Positions 1-5,608 are shown, numbered from the stretch's first letter. The stretch: DNA of 5,718 nt from Chloroflexia bacterium (GCA_013698495.1 JACCUV010000034.1:1-5718); one strand, 5' to 3'. Notes: generated by a model from the letters alone, not told the origin. Numbers and translations: made by a program.

Positions 1-89
1 CCAGAACCATCGCCGACGCGCTCGCGGAAATGAATCCACAATACCCGCCAGAAGAGGCCAACCTCGGCAATATCGTAATTCCGAACTAA
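1..89 (+). CDS. C-terminal end of a plus-strand gene, possibly PPK2-family polyphosphate kinase (partial)
   Basis: The third frame is open from the left edge to a TAA at 87-89 and gives 28 residues, beginning RTIADALAEMNPQYPP and ending NIVIPN. The first 5' codon is incomplete, so the gene starts outside the window. An amphipathic helix (TIADALAEM) followed by a QYPP turn and a short hydrophobic strand at the very end resembles my recollection of PPK2-family polyphosphate kinase C-termini, where a helix of the form 'ALExLDxxYP' leads into a short 'xLxxIxI' tail. Only 28 residues are visible and no catalytic motif is included, so the family call is tentative; that it is a genuine gene end is more likely than not. 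It converges on the suf operon, with 62 bases between the two stop codons, so it is not part of that operon. Confidence 0.5.
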   Translation, partial: RTIADALAEMNPQYPPEEANLGNIVIPN

Positions 90-131
90 CGTAGTCGCGT
101 AGTTACGAAATCAGGAGGCTGGCTCGATGGC

Positions 132-145
132 GTCACACGAGTGAC
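132..145. other. Small inverted repeat between convergent genes
   Basis: GTCAC at 132-136 and GTGAC at 141-145 form a 5-bp stem around a 4-base ACGA loop. It is the most obvious fold in the 62-base gap between the convergent stop codons. There is no T-tract on either side, so it does not look like a classical intrinsic terminator for either strand. It could be chance or a weak bidirectional termination aid. Confidence 0.2.
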
Positions 146-151
146 ATGCGC

Positions 152-469
152 CTACTTCCTGACCGATACCTGGACCTCGTCGCCGACGATCCGCACCGCA
201 TACTTCTCGGCCGCGACCACCACCGGGAACGATTCCGGCTCCCCCGTCCGGATATTGAACACCCCGCCATGCAGCGGACACTCGATCTCGTCGCCGTCGA
301 TCGTGCCATCGGAGAGCGACGCCTCTTCGTGCGTGCACAAATCGTTAAGGGCGTGGAGCTCGCCGTCGAGGTTGATCAGGCACACCGGCTCATCGTCAAC
401 CTCGACGTACATCAACTCGCCCGGCTCCAGGAATCCCGCCTTCGCCACCGTTACAAACTGCTCAGCCAT
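152..469 (-). CDS. Rieske-type ferredoxin module, possible independent translation from internal start
   Basis: Read from the ATG at 467-469, this segment is a self-contained 105-residue Rieske ferredoxin, the usual length of small biphenyl-dioxygenase-type ferredoxins and NirD-like proteins. Ligands are C45-T-H47 and C64-P-L-H67; the second CPLH box is followed by GGVFNIRTGEP, the usual strand and turn after it. It has no signal peptide or membrane segment, so it is cytoplasmic. It probably transfers single electrons, either for cluster assembly or for an oxygenase elsewhere. A GAGGA at 473-477 sits just upstream, so this domain can be made alone as well as in the SufU fusion. It is the last gene of the operon. 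The domain call is very sure; separate synthesis is inferred only from the ribosome binding site. Confidence 0.55.
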   Translation of the reverse strand: MAEQFVTVAKAGFLEPGELMYVEVDDEPVCLINLDGELHALNDLCTHEEASLSDGTIDGDEIECPLHGGVFNIRTGEPESFPVVVAAEKYAVRIVGDEVQVSVRK

Positions 470-1000
470 GTATCCTCGAATTTGTGTGAACCGATTGGCC
501 GGCACAAGACCAGCCACTACCAAACTGACCCGCTTAGGGCTGCGGACCTGTGTGTCCTCCCGCGATGCGGATGCAACAATTCCCGCAACGTCATAATCCT
601 CGTCAACCGTCGCAATCGCGTGGTCAATGCCGTAGACGCCAGCCTTCAGCACCTTCAACCCCAACATCGCGCACTTCATCCGCGCCGGACTCACCGGAAT
701 CCCGATCTCTTCAAGCAAGGCCCCCCGGCCCAGCGCCTTGATCTCATTCAGGGTCATGCCTTCGACCATTTCGGTCAGGATCGAGGCCGAAGCCTGGCTC
801 ACCGCGCACCCACGCCCCGAAAACCTGATCTCGGAGACGCGATCGTTCTGCACCCGGACATCGATCCGGATTTCATCGCCGCACAGCGGATTGACGTCCT
901 CGTAGGTGAAATCAGCCGGATCGAGTGTGCCCTTGTTGGAGGGATTTTTAAAGTGCTCGAGGATGATCTCGCGGTAAATGCTGTCTTCGCCTACGCTCAT
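152..1000 (-). CDS. sufU: SufU scaffold/sulfur-transfer protein fused in frame to a Rieske [2Fe-2S] ferredoxin
   Basis: This is a 282-residue frame with two complete domains. Residues 1 to about 136 are SufU, which takes persulfide from SufS and passes it to SufBCD. Its metal/sulfur ligands are visible: C40 and D42 in NPLCGD, C65 in GRGCAVSQASAS, and C110 in ARMKCAMLGLKVL. Residues about 137-177 are a linker without recognisable fold, part of it encoded by a repeat. Residues 178-282 are a Rieske ferredoxin with C45/H47 and C64/H67 (its own numbering), exactly CxH-x16-CxxH. The ATG at 998-1000 is chosen because AGGA (1009-1012) lies 8 bases upstream; the longer frame begins at a TTG inside a hairpin and is rejected. 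SufU follows sufS by 83 bases. Rieske ferredoxins are known neighbours of actinobacterial suf genes, but I know of no standard SufU-Rieske fusion. A lost stop codon or a sequencing error removing it is the main alternative. Confidence 0.85.
   Translation of the reverse strand: MSVGEDSIYREIILEHFKNPSNKGTLDPADFTYEDVNPLCGDEIRIDVRVQNDRVSEIRFSGRGCAVSQASASILTEMVEGMTLNEIKALGRGALLEEIGIPVSPARMKCAMLGLKVLKAGVYGIDHAIATVDEDYDVAGIVASASREDTQVRSPKRVSLVVAGLVPANRFTQIRGYMAEQFVTVAKAGFLEPGELMYVEVDDEPVCLINLDGELHALNDLCTHEEASLSDGTIDGDEIECPLHGGVFNIRTGEPESFPVVVAAEKYAVRIVGDEVQVSVRK
470..477 (-). promoter_or_regulatory. Internal Shine-Dalgarno before the Rieske domain
   Basis: On the minus strand the bases read GAGGATAC and are followed directly by the ATG of the Rieske domain at 467-469. 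GAGGA with a 3-base spacer is close to the start but usable and similar in layout to the sufD site (GAGGA, 4-base spacer). Because the upstream frame runs straight through it without a stop, this site looks like a remnant or functional signal of a formerly separate ferredoxin gene. Confidence 0.5.
492..521 (-). repeat. Dispersed hairpin repeat, copy A, inside the SufU-Rieske linker
   Basis: These 30 bases match 1027-1056 at 29 of 30 positions. The core (498-514) reads GCTGGTCTTGTGCCGGC on the minus strand and folds into a stem with a TCTTGTG loop; the single difference from copy B turns a C-G pair into a U.G wobble that still pairs in the minus-strand RNA. It is translated in the fused frame as part of VVAGLVPANR. 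There is no following T-tract, so it is not an ordinary intrinsic terminator. Confidence 0.85.
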
Positions 1001-1026
1001 GGTTGCCGTCCTGATGTTCCTCGGGT

Positions 1027-1056
1027 CGATTGGCCGGCACAAGACCGGCCACTACC
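1027..1056 (-). repeat. Dispersed hairpin repeat, copy B, between sufS and sufU
   Basis: Near-identical to copy A at 492-521. The minus-strand core (1033-1049) is GCCGGTCTTGTGCCGGC, a perfect stem that extends outwards to 7 bp with the flanking G-C and T-A pairs around the 7-base loop. It fills about a third of the 83-base sufS-sufU gap and lies between the sufS stop and the sufU ribosome binding site. No T-run follows. It could slow RNA decay or modulate read-through, or simply be a neutral mobile repeat. Confidence 0.85.
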
Positions 1057-1083
1057 TGAAACAATCGCTACGCGCGCAAAGTG

Positions 1084-2370
1084 TTATCGGAAAATCTCGA
1101 CCACCCGGTGGAGGCTCTCGACCAGTCGCTCGACATCCTCTTCGTCGTTGTAGAGATAGAAGCTCGCCCTCGTCGTCGCCGGCACACCGAGCGCCGCCAT
1201 CAACGGCTGGGTGCAATGGTGCCCGGCCCGCACCGCCACATTGTCCTCGTTCACGATCGCGGCCACATCGTGCGGGTGAATCTCGTCGAACGCAAACGAC
1301 AGCACACCACTCCGCTCATGCGTGTCTTGCGGACCAATCACGACCAACCCCGGAACTTCGCGGATACGGTCGAGGGCATAGTCCACCAGTTCCCGCTCGT
1401 GCCGCCAGACCCGGTCCATGCCCAACGTCGAGAGGTAGTCAGCGGCCACGTTGAGCACAATCGCGTCGGCCACCGCTGGCGTCCCGGCCTCGAACTTCGC
1501 CGGCACATCGGCCCAGGTCGTCCTGTCGAGTGTGACCTTGCGGATCATGCTCCCGCCACCGAGAAACGGCGGCATCGCATCGAGCAGGCGTTTCTTGCCG
1601 TAGAGCACGCCCGCGCCCATCGGACCGAGCATCTTGTGACCGGAAAACGCCAGGAAGTCGCAATCGAGATCCTGCACATTGACCGCCATGTGGGGCACGC
1701 TTTGGGCAGCGTCGACCACGGTCACCGCGCCGGCGGCGTGGGCCAGGGAAACCATCTCCCTGACCGGATTGACTGTGCCGAGGCTGTTGCTGACATGCGT
1801 GAAGGCGACGAGTTTCGGTTCCTCGGCAAGTAGTTCGGCAAGGTGCTCGAGGTCGAGGCGGCCATCGGGCGTGACGCGTACGTGCCCGAGTCTGGCGCCC
1901 CGTTCCTCGGCAATCAACTGCCAGGGCACGATGTTGGAGTGGTGTTCCATCGTCGTGAACACGATCAGGTCGCCAGCCTTGATGTTGGCGCGTCCCCAAC
2001 TGTTGGCGACGAGATTGATCGCCTCGGTCGTGTTCCGCACGAACACGCATTCACGAGCCGAACCGGCGTTGATGAACCGGGCGATCGCCTTGCGGGATTC
2101 CTCGTACCGTTGGGTCGCAATTTCGGAGAGATCGTACACTCCGCGATGGATGTTGGCGTTGTGCTGTGCGTAATAGGTGGTGAGCGCGTCGATCACGACC
2201 CGCGGTTTCTGGGAGCTGGCGGCGCTGTCGAGGAAGGCGAGGCGGCGCTTGCCGGGTCGCGGTTCCTGGTTCAGCACCGGGAAGTCGGCCCGGATCGCGG
2301 CGCCATCGAGCGCGTCGATCGGGGCAACTTGGGGAGTGGTGTGGGTTCTCGTGTCGATAGCCAACCGCAT
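1084..2370 (-). CDS. sufS: Cysteine desulfurase SufS
   Basis: SufS is the PLP-dependent enzyme that converts cysteine to alanine and holds the released sulfur as a persulfide for SufU. From the ATG at 2368-2370 the product is 428 residues, slightly longer than usual because of an N-terminal extension of about 25 residues before ADFPVLNQ. Visible landmarks are the H143/H144 region (TTMEHHSN) that stacks on PLP, D220 (VVDAAQ), the Schiff-base lysine K246 in FSGHKMLGP, the persulfide-carrying C386 in RAGHHCTQPLM typical of group II desulfurases, and R401. Start choice: GGGAGG (2373-2378) lies only 2 bases before this ATG and 8 bases before a TTG at codon 3, so TTG is possible. An upstream in-frame ATG at 2407-2409 sits inside a hairpin repeat without a ribosome binding site and is less likely. 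It precedes sufU, its usual partner. Confidence 0.96.
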   Translation of the reverse strand: MRLAIDTRTHTTPQVAPIDALDGAAIRADFPVLNQEPRPGKRRLAFLDSAASSQKPRVVIDALTTYYAQHNANIHRGVYDLSEIATQRYEESRKAIARFINAGSARECVFVRNTTEAINLVANSWGRANIKAGDLIVFTTMEHHSNIVPWQLIAEERGARLGHVRVTPDGRLDLEHLAELLAEEPKLVAFTHVSNSLGTVNPVREMVSLAHAAGAVTVVDAAQSVPHMAVNVQDLDCDFLAFSGHKMLGPMGAGVLYGKKRLLDAMPPFLGGGSMIRKVTLDRTTWADVPAKFEAGTPAVADAIVLNVAADYLSTLGMDRVWRHERELVDYALDRIREVPGLVVIGPQDTHERSGVLSFAFDEIHPHDVAAIVNEDNVAVRAGHHCTQPLMAALGVPATTRASFYLYNDEEDVERLVESLHRVVEIFR

Positions 2371-2401
2371 TTCCTCCCGCCATTGATCGGCGCCGCCGCC
2401 A

Positions 2402-2469
2402 TTCGTCATTCTGACGAAGGAAGAATCGGCCCCGCTGGATAGCGGCGAAGCCGGTCCGCGTCAGCGGAC
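2402..2469. repeat. Three consecutive short hairpins upstream of sufS
   Basis: TTCGTCA-TTC-TGACGAA at 2402-2418 is a perfect 7-bp stem with a 3-base loop. CCGCT-GGAT-AGCGG at 2432-2445 is a 5-bp stem, and GTCCGC-GTCA-GCGGAC at 2454-2469 is a perfect 6-bp stem with a 4-base loop. The first covers the upstream in-frame ATG of sufS at 2407-2409, arguing that this ATG belongs to the repeat. The TCAGAATGAC wording on the minus strand is of a kind I associate with dispersed intergenic repeats in other bacteria. Confidence 0.6.
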
Positions 2470-2527
2470 GCATGTGCGAGGCGTTTTTAGACACTGATTT
2501 CATCGGAAGCGCTTCGCGCGGGGGACC

Positions 2528-2555
2528 CTGACCCTGAGCGCCAGCGAAGGGTCAG
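2528..2555. repeat. Inverted repeat CTGACCCT / AGGGTCAG
   Basis: An 8-bp perfect stem (2528-2535 with 2548-2555) encloses a 12-base loop GAGCGCCAGCGA. The layout, CCT-GAGCG...AGCGA-AGG, is like widely dispersed intergenic repeats of the form CCTGAGCGnAGCGAAGG. No T-tract follows on either strand, so it is more probably a repeat unit than a terminator. Confidence 0.6.
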
Positions 2556-2597
2556 CGTGATGTTCCCTTCTTATGAGGGTCAACCACATCCCAACAG

Positions 2598-2614
2598 AGT
2601 TGGCGACCCCAACT
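2598..2614 (-). other. Hairpin directly after the sufD stop codon
   Basis: AGTTGG at 2598-2603 and CCAACT at 2609-2614 form a perfect 6-bp stem with a 5-base loop, starting two bases after the sufD TAG (2617-2619). A further GTTGGG on the minus strand (2590-2595) could compete with one arm, allowing alternative folds. No U-run follows. It could protect the 3' end of a processed sufCBD message or attenuate sufS, but neither is shown by sequence alone. Confidence 0.4.
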
Positions 2615-2616
2615 TC

Positions 2617-3984
2617 CTAATACCCGACCTTGGCCGCGATCGCCCCTTCCAGGAACCCCTGGATTTCTTCAACCGGGATGCGATCGATCACCGGTCGGAA
2701 GAACCCCTCGACGATCAGCTTCTGCGCCTCGGAGCGCGGGATGCCGCGGGATTCAAGGTAGAAGAGATGCTCTTCCTCAACCTGCGAAACTGTCGCGCCG
2801 TGCGTGCAGCGCACATCGTTGGCCCCGATCTCGAGGTTCGGGATCGTGTCCGCCCGCGCCTCACGGCTCAACACCAGGTTTCGGTTCTGCTGGTAGGCAT
2901 CGGTCCGCTGCGCACCCTCGGAGACCTTGATCAAACCGGAGTAAACAGAGCGGGCTCGCTCCTTGAGTGCGCCCTTGAATTCGAGGTCGCTGGTGGCATA
3001 CGGCGATTCATGCAACTGCCACGTGTGATGATCGAAAAACTGGTCGCCATCGGCAAAGAAGATTCCGAGCATCTCGGCCAGCGCGTTCTCGCCGCGAAGA
3101 TGCGCCCCGATCGAGTTCTTGGTGAACTTCGAGCCGAGCGTGACTTGCAGCGACTTCAGCTCGGCGTCGCGAGCCAGCGTCGCGCGCTCGGTCATGAAGT
3201 TCCAGACGTGGCGACCCCAGTCCTGCACCTGCACGTAGCGAAGTTTGGCGTTCTGGCGAAGGATCAGCTCGACCACCGCCGAAGTGTAGGTCGCCTCCTC
3301 TTGCGTCTCCGACTGGAACGCGTCGACGAGGAACGCCTCGGCGCTCTCCTCCAGCACCGCCAGCGAGTGCGTGAACGTTGCCTGCCCGACCTTGGTGTCG
3401 ATCGCGAAGGCCCTGAATGGCAGTTCAACTGCCACACCGCGCGGCACATACAGGAACGAACCCGTCTGCCAGAACGCGGCGTGCAGCGCCTCGAACTTGC
3501 CAAAGGACGCGGGGACGGCCTCAGTCGCGAACGAGTCCTTGACCAGGTCGGGATGTTGCTGGATTGCGGTGTCGAGGTCGGTGAAGATCACGCCCTGGGC
3601 GGTGACCTCCGGCGAAACCTCGGCGTAGGCGATGCCCCCATCCTTGCTGACAACGATCCCGGAACGCTGGCTGGCTTCGCCAAACTGAAGCGAGTGCGAG
3701 GCATCGGAGCCAGTCGCGATCTGTTCGAGCGTGCTGACCCGCTCAGCGGCGGCGAGCACCGGGGCGAAGCGGTCGAGCTTGAGTCGACGGAGATCGGTCC
3801 GCCGCCATTCCTCATCGTTGCGGGCCGGCATCGGCAGTGATTCGAACGTCTCCCAGGCCGCGAGCCGCTGATCGAGTGCCCACGCGGGCTCGCCCTTCGA
3901 TTTCGAGAGAGCAATCACGCCATCGCGCGTGAAATTCGCGAGTTCCGCGCTGCTATTCGGTTTAATCTGTGCGATTGTTTCCAT
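2617..3984 (-). CDS. sufD: Fe-S cluster assembly protein SufD
   Basis: SufD pairs with SufB on top of the SufC ATPase dimer and is needed for iron entry during cluster building. The 455-residue product shows the N-terminal helical region with a RNDEEWRRTDL motif (55-65), a right-handed beta-helix core, the SufD-type signature FFADGDQFFDHHT (309-321), ADTIPNLEI (378-386), and a C-terminal VRCTHGATVSQVEEEHLFYLESRGI segment split around H395, which I align with the functionally important H360 of E. coli SufD. The start is the ATG at 3982-3984, with GAGGA (3989-3993) 4 bases upstream. The open frame continues to 4101 but there runs through a repeat-filled gap with low-complexity sequence and is not supported. 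It follows sufB by 147 bases, much wider than the tight spacing usual in suf operons. Confidence 0.96.
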   Translation of the reverse strand: METIAQIKPNSSAELANFTRDGVIALSKSKGEPAWALDQRLAAWETFESLPMPARNDEEWRRTDLRRLKLDRFAPVLAAAERVSTLEQIATGSDASHSLQFGEASQRSGIVVSKDGGIAYAEVSPEVTAQGVIFTDLDTAIQQHPDLVKDSFATEAVPASFGKFEALHAAFWQTGSFLYVPRGVAVELPFRAFAIDTKVGQATFTHSLAVLEESAEAFLVDAFQSETQEEATYTSAVVELILRQNAKLRYVQVQDWGRHVWNFMTERATLARDAELKSLQVTLGSKFTKNSIGAHLRGENALAEMLGIFFADGDQFFDHHTWQLHESPYATSDLEFKGALKERARSVYSGLIKVSEGAQRTDAYQQNRNLVLSREARADTIPNLEIGANDVRCTHGATVSQVEEEHLFYLESRGIPRSEAQKLIVEGFFRPVIDRIPVEEIQGFLEGAIAAKVGY

Positions 3985-4038
3985 GGATTCCTCGTTTAGA
4001 CGCGGGCGTGGTTTGGCAAATGCGGGGGCCATCGTGGC

Positions 4039-4135
4039 GTAGGGGCCAGCCAGCGTGCCAGCCCGTGGGCGCGGGCGGACACAAGGTCCGCAACCCGACA
4101 CGATCCCGGTTGTGGACGAGTTGCCGCGCCCCTAC
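4039..4135. repeat. 97-base fold-back element with GTAGGGGC terminal inverted repeats
   Basis: GTAGGGGC at 4039-4046 and its exact complement GCCCCTAC at 4128-4135 bound 97 bases that fill most of the sufB-sufD gap. The right end overlaps the last codon and TAG stop (4132-4134) of sufB. Inside lies the copy C hairpin (4075-4091), a GCCAGC direct repeat (4045-4050 and 4057-4062), and a further degenerate GATCGTGTCGGG on the minus strand (about 4095-4106) resembling half of the hairpin core. The layout is MITE-like but no target-site duplication is evident, and 8-bp ends could be partly chance. Confidence 0.5.
4075..4091 (-). repeat. Hairpin family, copy C, between sufB and sufD
   Basis: The minus strand reads GCGGACCTTGTGTCCGC. 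It has the same 17-base length and CTTGT loop as copies A and B, but two stem pairs are swapped (C-G becomes G-C at core positions 3/15, and G-C becomes A-T at 5/13), and a third gains a full C-G pair at 6/12. Pairing is preserved while sequence changes. No T-tract follows. Confidence 0.7.
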
Positions 4136-5529
4136 CCGACCGAACCTTCCATCTCAAGCTGGATCAGGCGATTGAGTTCAACCGCGTATTCCAGCGGCAG
4201 TTCCTTCGCGATCGGCTCGATGAAACCGTTGACGATCATGCTCATCGCCTCGGTTTCGTTCAGGCCGCGGCTTTGGAGGTAGAAAATCTGCTCCTCGGCG
4301 ACCTTCGAGACCGTGGCCTCGTGGCCGATCGAAACACGCTCTTCCTCGATCTCCATGTACGGATAGGTGTCGGTCTTGCTCGTTTCGTCGAGCAGCAGGG
4401 CGTCGCAGACAACGTTGCTCTTCACGTTCTCGGCGCCCTTGTGGACCTTCACCAGACCACGGTACGACGAGCGCCCGGTCCCCTTCGAAATCGACTTGGA
4501 GGTGATCTGTGAGGACGTGTTCGGCGCCGCGTGCACCATCTTGGCGCCCGCATCCTGGTGCTGACCGTCGCCCGCGAAGGCCACCGAAAGCACTTCGCCG
4601 CGTGCGCCCGGCTCCATCATCCACACTGCCGGGTACTTCATCGTCACCTTCGAGCCGAGGTTGCCATCGACCCACTCCATCGTCGCGTCCTTGTATGCCG
4701 CCGCACGCTTGGTGACGAGGTTGTAGACATTCTTCGACCAGTTCTGGATCGTCGTGTAGCGAACCCGCGCGCCTTCCTGGACGACGATTTCGACGACCGC
4801 CGAGTGGAGGCTGTCGGTCGTGTAGGTCGGGGCCGTGCAGCCCTCGACGTAGTGCACGTAGGAACCGGGGGCGGCGATGATCAGGGTCCGTTCGAACTGA
4901 CCCATATTCTCGGCATTGATCCGGAAGTAGGCCTGCAGCGGCACTTCGACACGCACGTTTTCAGGAACATAGACAAACGACCCGCCTGACCAGGTCGCCG
5001 AGTTGAGCGCGGCGAACTTGTTGTCGGCGTACGGAATGATCGTCCCGAAATACTGCTTGACGAGGTCCGGGTACTCGCGCACCGCGGAGTCCATGTCGAG
5101 GAAGATCACGCCTTGCTGCTCGAGGTCTTCGCGCAGCGAGTGGTAGATCACCTCGGATTCGTACTGGGCTCCCACGCCGGCCAGGAACTTGCGCTCCGCC
5201 TCGGGAATGCCAAGCTTTTCGAAGGTGTCCTTGATGTAGGCAGGCACCTCGTCCCAGGTTTTGCCCATGTTCTCGGACGGCTTGATGTAGTAGTAAATGT
5301 CGTCGAAATCGAGTTCCTTCAGCGCCGGGCTGCCCCAGTTCGGCATCGGCCGCTTCTCGAAGTGATCGAGCGACTTGAGGCGGTATTGCCGCATCCAGTC
5401 CGGCTCGCTCTTCATGTGCGAGATGTTCTCGACGACGCTCTTGCTCAAGCCCTTCTCGGACTTGAACACATAGTCTTCCTTGTCGTGGAAGCCATACTTG
5501 TATTCGCCAATGTCAACCTGTGCAACCAT
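4132..5529 (-). CDS. sufB: Fe-S cluster assembly protein SufB
   Basis: SufB is the scaffold subunit of SufBC2D, on which the cluster is built and to which SufU delivers sulfur. The 465-residue product matches the family in length. It has an N-terminal MPNWG/KELDFDDIYYY region (62-81), the beta-helix with YVPENVRVEVPLQAYFRIN (187-205), the conserved EGCTAP motif with C231, MMEPGARGEVLSVAFAG (304-320), C375, and the C-terminal EATVSKVAEEQIFYLQSRG and MEGSVG ends. The TSKTDTYPY segment (383-391) has no cysteine, where E. coli SufB has C405; Bacillus-type SufB also lacks it, so this is subfamily character, not damage. The start is the ATG at 5527-5529 with AAGGAG (5537-5542) 7 bases upstream; the open frame to 5625 adds an unconserved leader. 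It lies 102 bases after sufC. The TAG stop overlaps a terminal inverted repeat. Confidence 0.97.
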   Translation of the reverse strand: MVAQVDIGEYKYGFHDKEDYVFKSEKGLSKSVVENISHMKSEPDWMRQYRLKSLDHFEKRPMPNWGSPALKELDFDDIYYYIKPSENMGKTWDEVPAYIKDTFEKLGIPEAERKFLAGVGAQYESEVIYHSLREDLEQQGVIFLDMDSAVREYPDLVKQYFGTIIPYADNKFAALNSATWSGGSFVYVPENVRVEVPLQAYFRINAENMGQFERTLIIAAPGSYVHYVEGCTAPTYTTDSLHSAVVEIVVQEGARVRYTTIQNWSKNVYNLVTKRAAAYKDATMEWVDGNLGSKVTMKYPAVWMMEPGARGEVLSVAFAGDGQHQDAGAKMVHAAPNTSSQITSKSISKGTGRSSYRGLVKVHKGAENVKSNVVCDALLLDETSKTDTYPYMEIEEERVSIGHEATVSKVAEEQIFYLQSRGLNETEAMSMIVNGFIEPIAKELPLEYAVELNRLIQLEMEGSVG

Positions 5530-5591
5530 GTGGGTGCTCCTTGCCTGACGGGTGATACACTCTTGTCGGACTACCTGGTCGTTCGACGCGG

Positions 5592-5608
5592 GCCGACACG
5601 AGATCGGC
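5592..5608 (-). repeat. Hairpin family, copy D, between sufC and sufB
   Basis: The minus strand reads GCCGATCTCGTGTCGGC, with an A-T pair at core positions 5/13 where copies A and B have G-C, and a loop CTCGT in place of CTTGT. With one bulged base (5609) the stem extends by G-C pairs at 5590-5591 and 5610-5611. It lies between the sufC stop and the sufB ribosome binding site. Confidence 0.65.

Larger units (their letters stand above)
2371..2616. other. sufD-sufS intergenic region, rich in inverted repeats
   Basis: This 246-base gap is the longest in the operon and holds no convincing gene. It contains at least five separate inverted repeats (2402-2418, 2432-2445, 2454-2469, 2528-2555, 2598-2614), a 10-base palindrome GAAGCGCTTC at 2506-2515, and a tandem GACCCT pair at 2524-2535. 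None is followed by a clear T-tract on the minus strand. I looked for an internal promoter for sufS and found only a TTGACC-like box around 2579-2584 (minus strand) with no good -10 partner. It is the one junction that lacks the CTYGT-loop hairpin. It looks like a mosaic of dispersed repeats. Confidence 0.6.

Noticed and set aside
1001..1042. Upstream TTG start for sufU giving 14 extra residues
   Set aside because: The TTG falls in the loop of hairpin copy B and has no ribosome binding site; the ATG at 998-1000 has AGGA at 8 bases.
146..1153. Plus-strand open frame of 335 codons opposite sufU-Rieske
   Set aside because: Antisense shadow of two well-recognised domains; composition is rich in R, H, D and P, as expected from reverse-reading GC-rich genes.
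1081..2442. Plus-strand open frames (1081-1833 and 1843-2442) opposite sufS
   Set aside because: Shadows of sufS, with no family motifs and the same antisense composition bias.
2051..2503. Minus-strand frame of 150 codons overlapping the sufS start
   Set aside because: It is made of repeat sequence upstream and the wrong frame of sufS downstream.
2557..3840. Plus-strand open frame of 427 codons opposite sufD
   Set aside because: It lies antisense to a clearly conserved sufD, its product has no recognisable motif, and its length follows from GC-rich codon use leaving few stops on the other strand.
3985..4101. Upstream in-frame starts for sufD
   Set aside because: They run through the fold-back element and give an unconserved leader; GAGGA directly precedes the ATG at 3982-3984.
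4315..4410. SufB lacking the E. coli C405 cluster cysteine as a sign of inactivation
   Set aside because: Bacillus-type SufB proteins have the same cysteine-free SxTDTxPY segment and are functional, and all other family landmarks are intact.
498..5608. Junction hairpins as intrinsic terminators or a CRISPR array
   Set aside because: None has a following T-tract, and the copies are isolated, not regularly spaced with spacers.
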